Origin: Marinobacterium profundum
GTDB taxonomy: Bacteria; Pseudomonadota; Gammaproteobacteria; Pseudomonadales; Balneatricaceae
Assembly (NCBI RefSeq): GCF_001528745.1
Contig: NZ_BCNS01000159.1
Location: forward strand, 1-40,170
Length of the DNA: 40,170 bases
Direction of reading: 5' to 3'
This document shows, piece after piece, positions 17,367-26,100 of this stretch. The position numbers and the translations under genes were made by a program. A model generated the notes under the pieces. It saw only the letters and a program-made list of their open reading frames with translations. It searched no databases and was not told where the DNA came from. Position 1 is the first letter of the stretch. Each line of letters begins with the position of its first letter.

Positions 17367-18088
17367 AGCTGATTCATCCGCAGTGGCCGGTATCTGATCG
17401 TGTACAGGCCTGTGTCAGCACCCGGCTGGGCGGATTCAGCCGGGGTGTTTTCCAGGGGTTAAACCTGGGAGACCATGTCGGTGATGATCCTCAGGCGGTT
17501 GCACTGAATCGCAGGAGCCTGACCGAGCAACTGGCACTGGAACGTCCGGCCCAATGGTTGCAGCAGGTCCATGGGACTGAAGTAGTTCAGGCGCTGGATG
17601 ATGCTCAGGTGCGGCAGGCTGATGCCTGCTGGAGTGATCAGTCGGGTCAGGCCTGCGTGGTGATGACGGCGGATTGTCTGCCGGTATTTTTCAGTGATGG
17701 CCGCAAGGTCGCCGTTGCCCATGCGGGCTGGCGCGGGCTGGTGGCAGGTATTCTGGAAAATACGCTAGCGGTTTTCGAGCAGCCAGGAGCAGTACATTGC
17801 TGGCTGGGGCCGGCAATTGGGCCTAAGGCTTTTGAAGTCGGGGCCGAAGTGAGAGCCGCTTTCTGTGCGGCGCAGCCCGATGCCGACCAGGCTTTTCGCC
17901 CCCGGGACGGGGTGGCGGGCAAGTATTTCGCTGATATCTACACGCTGGCGCGTCTGCGGCTTGAGGTTGTGGGGGTAGCGTCTGTTTCGGGGGGCGACTT
18001 CTGTACCCTGCAAGATGCTGAAAATTTTTATTCCTATCGCCGCGATGGCGAAACCGGTCGAATGGCGAGCCTGATCTGGTTGCGTTGA
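17363..18088 (+). CDS. pgeF: Purine nucleoside phosphorylase / laccase-domain protein PgeF (YfiH)
   Basis: This 241-residue member of the multicopper-oxidase-like YfiH family binds zinc. It is reported to act on purine nucleosides and to edit peptidoglycan precursors. Conserved metal ligands are visible in VMTADCLPVFF (Cys) and VAHAGWRGLV (His). QVHGTEV and GPAIGPKAFEVG are further family motifs. The end is ENFYSYRRDGETGRMASLIWLR. It overlaps rluD by ATGA. A decayed second copy of its 3' end lies at about 20640-20832. In many relatives clpB follows pgeF; here it does not. Confidence 0.94.
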   Translation: MKLIHPQWPVSDRVQACVSTRLGGFSRGVFQGLNLGDHVGDDPQAVALNRRSLTEQLALERPAQWLQQVHGTEVVQALDDAQVRQADACWSDQSGQACVVMTADCLPVFFSDGRKVAVAHAGWRGLVAGILENTLAVFEQPGAVHCWLGPAIGPKAFEVGAEVRAAFCAAQPDADQAFRPRDGVAGKYFADIYTLARLRLEVVGVASVSGGDFCTLQDAENFYSYRRDGETGRMASLIWLR

Positions 18089-18344
18089 ATGCTATTACCT
18101 TCTGATTTTTCGGCCACGATTATTTTCAGTGACACGTCCAGATCAGGATCTGTATGGCCTGTCCTGCGCCATGTTCTATGCGCGCTGTGGCCCAGACTGA
18201 AACCGCTCATGTTTTCTTCTTGGCGGCCTCGCTGGCCAGTATTGCTAAGTTTGAGCTGGCGCAGCAAACAGTCGGCGATTAGCGCGGCCATAAACTCCAT
18301 TGGGTTTCTTGCCTGAACAGTCAAAAAAACGGAAACTGTGCGCG
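18089..18344. other. Gene-free spacer after pgeF; first part duplicated at 20833-20937
   Basis: I see no convincing gene here. The first roughly 110 bases resemble the sequence after the pgeF remnant at 20833. For example, CTGATTTTTCG at 18103 matches CTGACTTTTCG in the second copy, and GGATCTGTATGGC matches GGATCCATATGGC. A minus-strand frame (18034-18324) runs through it but matches nothing I know. No terminator is visible for rluD-pgeF. Confidence 0.5.
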
Positions 18345-18407
18345 GCTAGAAGGCTGTCCGAGAATGCTGGTCGTAGCAGGTTGAGTATTGTCGGACAGCC
18401 TCCTAGC
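18345..18407. repeat. Imperfect inverted repeat, MITE-like or insertion-sequence relic
   Basis: Two 17-base arms (18345-18361 and 18391-18407) pair at 16 of 17 positions. The core is AGGCTGTCCGA and its complement TCGGACAGCCT, around a 29-base loop. There is no T-run after it, so a terminator role is weak. The structure resembles the ends of an insertion sequence brought close together, or a small non-autonomous element. The family is unknown to me. Confidence 0.55.
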
Positions 18408-18409
18408 TG

Positions 18410-18520
18410 AATGAAAAGACTAAGCATAGTTCCCACATCGTGGATACGATCAGTGGTATTGCCAATAAGACCCACCTGCTGGCGCTGAAGTCCGCCATAG
18501 AAGCAGCACCCCTCACATGA
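18410..18520 (+). pseudogene. Relic of a methyl-accepting chemotaxis protein signalling tip
   Basis: From 18437 to the TGA at 18518 the frame encodes IVDTISGIANKTHLLALK followed by SAIEAAPLT. This aligns with the near-invariant hairpin tip of chemoreceptors, IVDTISGIADQTNLLALN then AAIEAARAGE. The few residues before it (SSH) also fit. Similarity stops where the canonical ARAGE would follow. There is no start codon, so this is a fragment of about 30 residues left from a lost MCP gene. It ends 23 bases before the next gene. Confidence 0.75.
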
Positions 18521-18543
18521 CACTCATATAGAACAGGTTTCTG

Positions 18544-20628
18544 ATGTTATCAAGTAGTTACAATCAGGGTCTCGTGGTCTGTTCTGTGATCGTTGCCATT
18601 CTGGCGTCCTACACGGCCCTGAATATGGCCAGTCGGGTATCCAGCGCCTCGGGAAGATCGGCCGTGCTGTGGCTATTTGGCGGCTCTTTTGCCATGGGGT
18701 TCGGCATCTGGTCGATGCACTTTATCGGTATGCTCGCCTTCCAGCTTCCCATTACGCTGGGCTATGACGTACCACTGACCCTGCTTTCATTGCTGATTGC
18801 CATAGTGTCTTCTGCGCTCGCCCTTTATCTGGTGTGCCAGGACAGTTTGCCCTGGGGGCGGCTGGTGTCGGGCGGTGTACTGATGGGGTTGGGTATCGCC
18901 AGTATGCACTACACCGGCATGGCAGCCATGCTGATGACTCCGAGCATCATTTATGTGCCCTGGATATTTGTGCTGTCCATCGTTATCGCCATTCTTGCTT
19001 CGCTGGCGGCCCTGTGGCTGGCTTTTCGTCTGCGCCAGGAGGTCAAACGGGCCACCTTTAGCCGCATTGGCGCAGCCCTAGTCATGGGCTGTGCCATTAT
19101 CGGTATGCATTATACGGGGATGGCCGCCTCGAAATTTCCGCTCAACAGTTTCTGCAGCGCGGCCAACAGCGGCATCGATACTAAATGGTTGGCTGTGCTG
19201 GTGATCATTGTGAGCCTGGCGGTCTTTGCGATTGCGCTGATAGTGTCGATGCTCGATGTGCGCACGGACCGGCTGGCCAATTCGCTCGATCATGCCAATA
19301 GCGAACTGCTCAAGTTGGCCCTGCATGACAATCTGACATTGTTACCCAACCGTACCTTGCTGAGTGACCGGATGGAGCAGGCCATACACAGGGCCGAGCG
19401 CAAGGGGGGAGAGTTTGCGGTTCTATTTCTGGACCTGGACGGCTTCAAGGCCATCAACGACATGCACGGTCATCATGTGGGCGATCTGTTGCTGAAGAAA
19501 GTTTCGCATCGTTTGTTGGAGGTCAAGCGTGAAGCCGATACCGCGGCAAGGCTGGGTGGTGACGAGTTTGTACTCTTGATGGAGCCGGACTCACCCGAAA
19601 ACTCGGCTGTTCTGGCACAGCGGCTGATTGAAACGATAGAGCAACCCTATCACGAAGCTGATGTCCCTTTGTACGTATCAGCCAGTATCGGCATTGCCAT
19701 TTATCCCCAGGATGGCAAAACAGAACACGAGCTGATGGTTAATGCCGACGCTGCCATGTACCACGCCAAAAAGCAGGGTCGCAACGGCTACCGCTTTTTT
19801 GAGCACACCATGAACACAGACGTACATCTGCAGATGCAGCTGCAACAGGATCTGCGACAGGCTGTTCATCGCAACGAGCTGGTTCTGCACTTTCAGCCCA
19901 AACTGGTGGCGCCGGATGGCCCCACGACGGGACAGGAAGCCTTGTTGCGCTGGCAAAGCCCCGAACATGGTTGGCTGACACCGGATCGCTTCTTGCCGCT
20001 GGCCGAAAGCTCGGGCCTGATAGTCCCTATAGGCAACTGGGTCATTAACGAGGCCTGCCGGCAGATGAAAGTCTGGTATGACCAGGGGCATAGTGACTGG
20101 AGTGTGGCGGTGAATCTGTCCGCCGTTCAGTTGGAGCACGCGAGTCTGGTGGAGGTGGTCCGCACGGCACTGGCGCATCATGAGCTGGCCCCCTCGCACC
20201 TGGTGCTGGAAATCACTGAGTCCACCGCCATGCGCGATGCAGAGGCCAGCCTCAGGGTGCTGAATCAGCTGTCTGCACTGGGCGTGGCTATTTCCATCGA
20301 TGACTTTGGCACGGGTTACTCCAGCCTGTTATACCTCAAGCGTCTGCCGGCCAATGAGCTGAAAATTGATCGCGGCTTTATTACTGAACTAGCCCAGGGT
20401 AATGATGATGAAGCCATCATTCAGGCGATCATTGCACTGGGCAAGACTCTGGGCATGAAAATCGTCGCGGAAGGCGTAGAAACGCCGGAGCAGCAGGCGC
20501 TGCTGACCCGCCTGGGTTGCGATACATTGCAGGGCTATCTGCTAGGTAAGCCCGGCCCGGCCAGTGGGATATCTGCTGCGCGGGAACATCCGGAGAAGAG
20601 CATGGACCGGATGGCTGTTGTTCCGTAG
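18544..20628 (+). CDS. MHYT-GGDEF-EAL membrane cyclic-di-GMP enzyme
   Basis: This 694-residue protein has an N-terminal MHYT sensor with seven or so membrane helices. Its three repeats are at residues 58 (SMHFIG), 121 (MHYTGM) and 188 (MHYTGM). A GGDEF domain follows (motif at 338-342). An RxxD inhibitory site (R329-D332) is five residues before it. The EAL domain keeps the motif at 465-467 and the metal/catalytic residues in VNLSA, LEITES, IDDFGTGYSS, LKIDRGF and VAEGVET. Both activities could be functional: diguanylate cyclase and c-di-GMP phosphodiesterase. MHYT is proposed to sense oxygen, CO or NO through copper. AGG lies six bases before ATG 18544. It sits alone between decayed sequences. 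Confidence 0.93.
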   Translation: MLSSSYNQGLVVCSVIVAILASYTALNMASRVSSASGRSAVLWLFGGSFAMGFGIWSMHFIGMLAFQLPITLGYDVPLTLLSLLIAIVSSALALYLVCQDSLPWGRLVSGGVLMGLGIASMHYTGMAAMLMTPSIIYVPWIFVLSIVIAILASLAALWLAFRLRQEVKRATFSRIGAALVMGCAIIGMHYTGMAASKFPLNSFCSAANSGIDTKWLAVLVIIVSLAVFAIALIVSMLDVRTDRLANSLDHANSELLKLALHDNLTLLPNRTLLSDRMEQAIHRAERKGGEFAVLFLDLDGFKAINDMHGHHVGDLLLKKVSHRLLEVKREADTAARLGGDEFVLLMEPDSPENSAVLAQRLIETIEQPYHEADVPLYVSASIGIAIYPQDGKTEHELMVNADAAMYHAKKQGRNGYRFFEHTMNTDVHLQMQLQQDLRQAVHRNELVLHFQPKLVAPDGPTTGQEALLRWQSPEHGWLTPDRFLPLAESSGLIVPIGNWVINEACRQMKVWYDQGHSDWSVAVNLSAVQLEHASLVEVVRTALAHHELAPSHLVLEITESTAMRDAEASLRVLNQLSALGVAISIDDFGTGYSSLLYLKRLPANELKIDRGFITELAQGNDDEAIIQAIIALGKTLGMKIVAEGVETPEQQALLTRLGCDTLQGYLLGKPGPASGISAAREHPEKSMDRMAVVP

Positions 20629-20639
20629 GTCTTTCTCTT

Positions 20640-20832
20640 TCCATGGCGCTGTGTTTGAGGTTTAGGGCGAGATACAGGCTGCTTTGTACGTGGGGCAGCC
20701 TGAGGTCGAACAGGCTTTTCGTTTGCGGTTTAAGGCTGTGGGCGTTGCATCCGTGGTGGTTTTGAAAATATTTATTCCTATCGCCGCGATGGCGAAACCG
20801 GCCGTATGGCCAGCCTGATCTGGCTGGGTTAA
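20640..20832 (+). pseudogene. Decayed 3' fragment of a second pgeF
   Basis: The last 69 bases (20764-20832) match the end of pgeF (18020-18088) at 62 of 69 positions. Most differences are at third codon positions. Upstream, translation gives AVFEV, an in-frame TAG at 20663-20665, then GEIQAALYVGQPEVEQAFR, aligning with KAFEVGAEVRAAF and QPDADQAFR. Two blocks of the intact gene (after QAFR and after VGVASV) are missing, which breaks the frame. This is clearly non-functional. Similarity continues past the stop to about 20937, so the duplicated unit included downstream sequence. Confidence 0.85.
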
Positions 20833-20991
20833 GCGCTGTAACTCTCTGACTTTTCGATAAAAATTCTTGCTGTAGCGGCTGCGGATCCATATGGCAATGC
20901 GTGGCTTTCGATGCGTGTTTGCGGTCTAAGAATCCTTGCCCTGTTGAATATGCCCTCAGGCGTGCTTGCCCGGGTGATTTTTTTCAACCAT
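20833..20991. other. Spacer between the pgeF relic and the SOS promoter
   Basis: The first 105 bases are the diverged partner of 18089-18200. I see no gene or terminator in it. Confidence 0.5.
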
Positions 20992-21013
20992 TATACTGTA
21001 CATATATACAGTG
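20992..21013 (+). promoter_or_regulatory. LexA (SOS) box overlapping the imuA -10 element
   Basis: CTGTACATATATACAG at 20996-21011 fits the LexA operator pattern CTGT-N8-ACAG, and the flanks TA and TG extend the match to the 20-base consensus. TATACT at 20992-20997 is a plausible -10, so LexA binding would block polymerase directly. The box is 17 bases before the imuA ATG. Confidence 0.9.
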
Positions 21014-21028
21014 GTAATGAGGTGGATC

Positions 21029-21721
21029 ATGAGTCTGGAACAGTTGCTGGAGCGCGGAGCCGTATGGCGGGCAAGTGAGGCTGCTGCCGAACCTGTTGTT
21101 GCGGGGCTTTCGTGCGGACACGCGGAGCTGGATCAGCTGCTGCAGGGGCAGGGGTTGCAATCAGGTAGCCTGGTTGAGGTGCTGTACGCGACCGAGGGTT
21201 GTGGTGAGTTACGCCTGCTGCTCCCGTTGCTGGCGGCATCGCAAGAGCGCTGGGTGCTCTGGGTTGATCCGCCGCATATCCCCTACGCGCCGGCATTGAA
21301 AGCGGCGGGGGTAGCACTGGATCGGCTCCTGCTGGTACGCAGCAATAGCCGCCGGGATCGGCTCTGGTGCATTGAGCAAGCTCTGAAAAGCGGCTGCTGC
21401 AGTGCTGTACTGGGTTGGCTGGGCGATGTGTCGCCACAGGCACTGCGACGCTTGCAGCTGGCCGCGGCCGAAGGTGACGGACTGGGGTTCATCTTCAGGC
21501 CAACGGCCTGCAAGGACCAAGCCTCGGCGGCGCCCTATCGCCTGTTGCTGGAGCCCGATCAGGCACCAGATAAACTGGCGGTTTCTGTTCTGAAACGCAG
21601 AGGCGGCTGGCCGCTGTCGCGCCGGGTGCTGTCGTTGCGCCAGCGCAGCCCTGGCAACAGAGCAGCATCTTTGGCCGCGTTGCCAGGGGCTTCAGCTGCG
21701 CGGGTGCGTCCGGGTGGATGA
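21029..21721 (+). CDS. imuA: ImuA, SOS mutagenesis cassette protein
   Basis: This protein of about 230 residues is related to SulA/RecA-like ImuA. The opening MSLEQLLERGAVWRA and the segment GHAELDQLL, then GSLVEVL, match ImuA proteins. WVLWVDPPHIPYAPAL lies in the degenerate ATPase core. It works with ImuB and DnaE2 in damage-induced translesion synthesis. I chose ATG 21029, with GAGGTGG upstream, over GTG 21011, which lies inside the LexA box. The end overlaps imuB by ATGA. The C-terminal third is weakly conserved. Confidence 0.9.
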   Translation: MSLEQLLERGAVWRASEAAAEPVVAGLSCGHAELDQLLQGQGLQSGSLVEVLYATEGCGELRLLLPLLAASQERWVLWVDPPHIPYAPALKAAGVALDRLLLVRSNSRRDRLWCIEQALKSGCCSAVLGWLGDVSPQALRRLQLAAAEGDGLGFIFRPTACKDQASAAPYRLLLEPDQAPDKLAVSVLKRRGGWPLSRRVLSLRQRSPGNRAASLAALPGASAARVRPGG

Positions 21722-23130
21722 AAGGGCTCTGGCTATATTTGCACTTCCCGCTGCTATCACTGGAAATGCAGTGCACGGCTGATGCTTCGGAGCCCTCAAT
21801 ACTGCTGGACGAAGGCGCCGCCCGGGTGCTGCTGTGCAATGCCGCAGCGCGGACACAGGGGCTTGAACCTGGCATGGCGGTGGCACGGGCGCTGAGCATG
21901 GTGCCCAATGTGCGGTTGCTACCGGAGGATGCAAAGCAGGCTGAGCAGCAGTTGCAGGGTTTGGCGCTCTGGAGTGGGCGTTTCAGTGCCAGAGCCAGTC
22001 TGCAGCCACCCTGTGGTCTCCTGCTCGAGCTGGCTTCGATGCTGCGTTATTTTCGAGGCCTCGATACCTTGTGGAGCAACATTCAGCAGCAGTTGAAAAC
22101 ACTGGAGTTAAGCTGCATCAGCGCTACGGGACACACCCCTCTGGCCGCAAGAGTGCTGGCCCTGGATGGCGGCTTTTGTGCGGCAGATACCGCTGCGCAC
22201 CTGCAGCGTTTGCAGTCGGTGCCAATCGATCGCCTGGAGCTGGATGCGAAGTTGCGTGTGCAGTTCCAAGGGTTGGGTTTTAGCCGTCTGGGGGACTTGC
22301 TGGCTTTGCCGAGCCTTGAACTGGCGCATCGTTTCGGGCCTGGTATCACGGCCTGGCTGGAGCGGCTGACGGGCCAGCGGCCGGATCCTCCCGTCTATTT
22401 CGATATGCCCGCCGCTTTTTTGCGCGAGCTGCCGCTGGCATATGAGGTGGAACGTACCGAAGCGCTGCTGTTTGGGTTACGCCGTCTGTTGTCTCAGCTC
22501 GAGGGTTTTCTGCGTGCCCACTACTGGCGGGCGCTGCGTTTGCAGCTGGAGTTGCTCCAGTCTGAAGGGCGGCAGTCGCTGGCGGTGGGACATGCAAGCG
22601 GAGCTCAGGCTGCGGATATATGGCTGGAGTTATGCCGCCTGCGACTGGAACGGTTGACGCTGGTTCGGCCAGTGATTGGTTTGCGGCTTGAAGTAACAGA
22701 ATTCCGGGAGCTGGAAAGCGGCGGGGAGGATCTGTTCAGTGCAGCCAAGACGCAGGTAGTGCCGGTACAGTTGCTGAGTCGCTTGCAAATGCGTCTCGGC
22801 GAGCAGGCGCTGTATCGCGTCGTACCCTGTGAAGACCACCGTCCGGAGCTCAGCTGGAAAAAGGTTCCTCTGACGGGTGTCTTGCCGGCACAGCCGGAGA
22901 CGACAGGCTTGCGGCCGCTCTGGCTGCTGGCGGCCCCCGAACCGCTTTCCCCGGCCTTGGTAGAGGGCTGCATTGAATTGTTGTCGGGGCCCGAGCGCAT
23001 TGTCAGCGGCTGGTGGGATCAGCAATCGGTGCGCAGGGATTACTATGTTGGCCGCTGGCCGGATGGACGACGAGGCTGGCTGTACCACGAGTCAGCCGGT
23101 GGCTGGTATCTGCATGGCTGGTTCGGGTGA
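21718..23130 (+). CDS. imuB: ImuB, catalytically inactive Y-family polymerase-like protein
   Basis: This 470-residue protein has the Y-family fold. The catalytic aspartate of the N-terminal motif is replaced (LWLYLHFPLLSLEM where active enzymes have a D-x-D-type start), and the second acidic motif is also absent. This is the known state of ImuB, which serves as a hub linking DnaE2, ImuA and the beta clamp. The ImuB-type C-terminus is clear: SRLQMRLGEQALYRV, then RRDYYVGRWPDGRRGWLY and GWYLHGWFG. It is translationally coupled to imuA. Confidence 0.93.
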   Translation: MKGLWLYLHFPLLSLEMQCTADASEPSILLDEGAARVLLCNAAARTQGLEPGMAVARALSMVPNVRLLPEDAKQAEQQLQGLALWSGRFSARASLQPPCGLLLELASMLRYFRGLDTLWSNIQQQLKTLELSCISATGHTPLAARVLALDGGFCAADTAAHLQRLQSVPIDRLELDAKLRVQFQGLGFSRLGDLLALPSLELAHRFGPGITAWLERLTGQRPDPPVYFDMPAAFLRELPLAYEVERTEALLFGLRRLLSQLEGFLRAHYWRALRLQLELLQSEGRQSLAVGHASGAQAADIWLELCRLRLERLTLVRPVIGLRLEVTEFRELESGGEDLFSAAKTQVVPVQLLSRLQMRLGEQALYRVVPCEDHRPELSWKKVPLTGVLPAQPETTGLRPLWLLAAPEPLSPALVEGCIELLSGPERIVSGWWDQQSVRRDYYVGRWPDGRRGWLYHESAGGWYLHGWFG

Positions 23131-23167
23131 GCGCGATATGCAGGCCTGCTAGGTGGAGTTTGACTCT

Positions 23168-26100
23168 GTGACACTGGAATATGCCGAGTTGCACTGCCTG
23201 AGCGGCTTTAGCTTTCTGCGCGGTGCTTCCCATCCAGAAGAGCTGGTGCAGCGAGCCAGTGAACTGGGCTATCGAGCCCTGGCCCTGACCGATGAGTGTT
23301 CGGTAGCCGGTGTCGTGCGGGCCTGGGAGGCTTGCCGGGAAACCGGGCTGCAGCTGATCGTTGGCTCCGAATTTCGCCTGCAGGATGAGCGGGTGCTGAT
23401 GCTGGCTCAGAACCGGCGAGGTTATGCGCAGTTATGCGAGCTGATCACTCGGGCGCGCCGGCGTGCAGCCAAGGGACAGTATCAGATCGAATGGTCAGAC
23501 TTTGGGCTGCAGCCGGACTGCCTGCTGCTGTACCGTCCGGGTGCGGATCTGGATCAGGCGGCCGAGCGGGGAGCTGAACTGTCCGGGCGCTTTGTCGGGC
23601 GTTGCTGGATACTGATCGAACGTTTGCTTGGGGCTGATGATGCTGCGCGCTACGAGCAGCAGCAGTCACTGGCCCGGCAGATAGGGCTGCCGATGGTCTG
23701 TGCCAGTGCGGTTCTGATGCACCTGCCAGGCCGGCAGCGATTGCAGGATGTACTCACATCCATTCGTCTGGCTGTGCCTTTGAGCCAGGCCGGTTTTCGG
23801 CTGCAGGCTAACGCCGAACGACACCTGCGCTCCCTCAACAAGCTCAGGCGCTTGTACACCACCGAAATGCTGGATGAAACGCTGCGCATTGCCGAGCGCT
23901 GCAGTTTTGATCTGGGCGAGCTGCGCTATGAATACCCGGCCGAGCTGGTGCCCAGTGGAAAAAGTGCTGGTCAATGGCTGGCCCAGCGCGTGGAGGAGGG
24001 CGCTGCATTGCGCTTTCCAGAGGGCATGTCGGTTGCCATAGCGCGCCAGGTCGAGCACGAGCTGGCGCTTATCGCCGAGCTGGAATACGAACATTACTTT
24101 CTCACCATTGACGACATAGTCCGCTTTGCCCGTGAGCAGGGCATTCTTTGCCAGGGGCGTGGCTCGGCGGCCAACTCGGTGGTGTGCTATTGCCTGCATA
24201 TTACCGAGGTGGATCCGCGCCAGGTCAATATGCTGTTTGAGCGTTTTATCTCGCGTGAGCGGGCCGAGCCGCCTGATATTGATGTCGATTTTGAACATGA
24301 GCGGCGCGAAGAGGTGATTCAGTATATCTACCGCCGCTATGGCCGGGAGCGGGCGGGAATTGCGGCTACGGTGATCTGCTATCGGCGGCGCAGCGCGTTG
24401 CGGGATGTGGGCAAGGCCCTGGGGCTGGATGCCGCTTACCTGGGCTGGTTGTACAGCCGGCTGGATCAGCGGGCGGATTACCCGCAGTGGCTAGGGCAGC
24501 TGCGTCGCTGCGGCGGGGCGGCACCTGGGCCGCAGTTTGAGCTCCTGCTGCAGCTGGTGGATGAAATCATCGGCTTTCCCCGTCACCTGTCGCAGCATGT
24601 CGGCGGCTTTGTCATTTCGGCAGGGCCTCTGTCCGAACTGGTACCTGTGGAAAATGCCGCGATGAAAGATCGCAGCCTGATTCAGTGGAACAAGGATGAT
24701 CTGGAAAGTCTGGGGTTGCTGAAAGTGGATGTGTTGGCGCTGGGAATGCTCAGTGCGGTGCGCAAGACGCTGGGGTTGTTGTCGGTCAGGGATGGCAAGG
24801 TGCTGCGCATGCAGGACATTCCGCGGGAAGATCCACGGGTGTATGACATGCTGTCGCGGGCCCAGAGTGTCGGTGTGTTTCAGGTGGAGTCCAGGGCACA
24901 GATGAATATGCTGCCGCGGTTGCAGCCACGCTCTTACTACGACCTGGTGGTGCAGGTGGCCATAGTGCGCCCCGGGCCTATTCAGGGGGATATGGTGCAT
25001 CCCTACCTGAAGCGGCGCGCGGGCCTTGAGTCGGTGAGCTATCCCAGTGAGGCCGTACGCCAAGTACTGGAGCGTACTCTGGGTGTGCCCATTTTTCAGG
25101 AGCAGGTGATCAGCCTGGCTGTGGTGGCTGCCGGGTTTTCCGCCGGTGAAGCGGATCAGTTGCGCCGCGCCATGGCGGCCTGGCGGCGCAGCGGTACTAT
25201 CGCTGTGTACCAGAAAAAGCTGGTGGCGGGCATGCTGGCACGGGGATACAGCGATGAGTTTGCCCAGCGCATCTGTCGCCAGATTGAGGGGTTCGGTGAA
25301 TACGGTTTCCCCGAATCCCACGCCGCCAGTTTTGCCCTGCTGGTGTATATATCGGCCTGGCTTAAGTGCCATGAGCCGGCGGCCTTCTGTTGTGGCTTGC
25401 TGAACAGTCAGCCCATGGGGTTCTATTCAGCGTCGCAACTGGTGCAGGACGCCCGGCGACAGGGTGTGACAGTGCGCGGGGTGGATATTAATTGCAGTGA
25501 CTGGGATTCGACGCTGGAGCCGGACGGCGCATTGCGCCTGGGGTTGCGTATGGTTAAGCGGCTGTCCCGCAAGGCTGCAGAGGTTCTGCTGCGGGTGCGG
25601 CAGGCAGGGCCTTTTGTATCGGTCACCGATGCGCAGGCGCGCACTGGGCTTGATCGCGGCAGCTGGGATCTGCTGGCGGCGGCCGGTGCGCTTAATGGCT
25701 TGGCGCAACATCGTTACCAGGCGCGCTGGGAATTGCTGGCTGAGGATCCTGCACTGGCGCTGGGAGATGCCAGGGTGGCCGAAAGTGGTGCTGTGCAGCT
25801 CGGAGCGCCGGATGAGCAGGCTGATCTGGAAGAGGATTTTCGCCATCTTGGGTTAACGCTGGGGCGTCATCCGATGGCGTTGTTGCGCGAGGGGACCGCG
25901 CTCAAGGGTTGTCTGAGTGCGCAGCAGCTTGAAGCCTGCAGGCCTGGGCAGCTGGTGCGGGTGGCGGGTATCGTCACCAATCGACAGCGGCCGGGTTCGG
26001 CCTCGGGGGTGACCTTTGTGACCCTTGAGGATGAAACCGGGCAAGTGAATCTGGTGGTCTGGCGCAAAACTGCTGCAATGCAGCATCAGGCATTGCTGAG

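Noticed and set aside
18034-18324. A 96-residue minus-strand frame after pgeF
   Set aside because: It overlaps the pgeF end, has no recognisable family motif and no clear ribosome site. It could be a relic, but I cannot support a gene.
24491-25372. A 293-residue open frame on the minus strand
   Set aside because: It lies wholly inside dnaE2 on the opposite strand and looks like a shadow.
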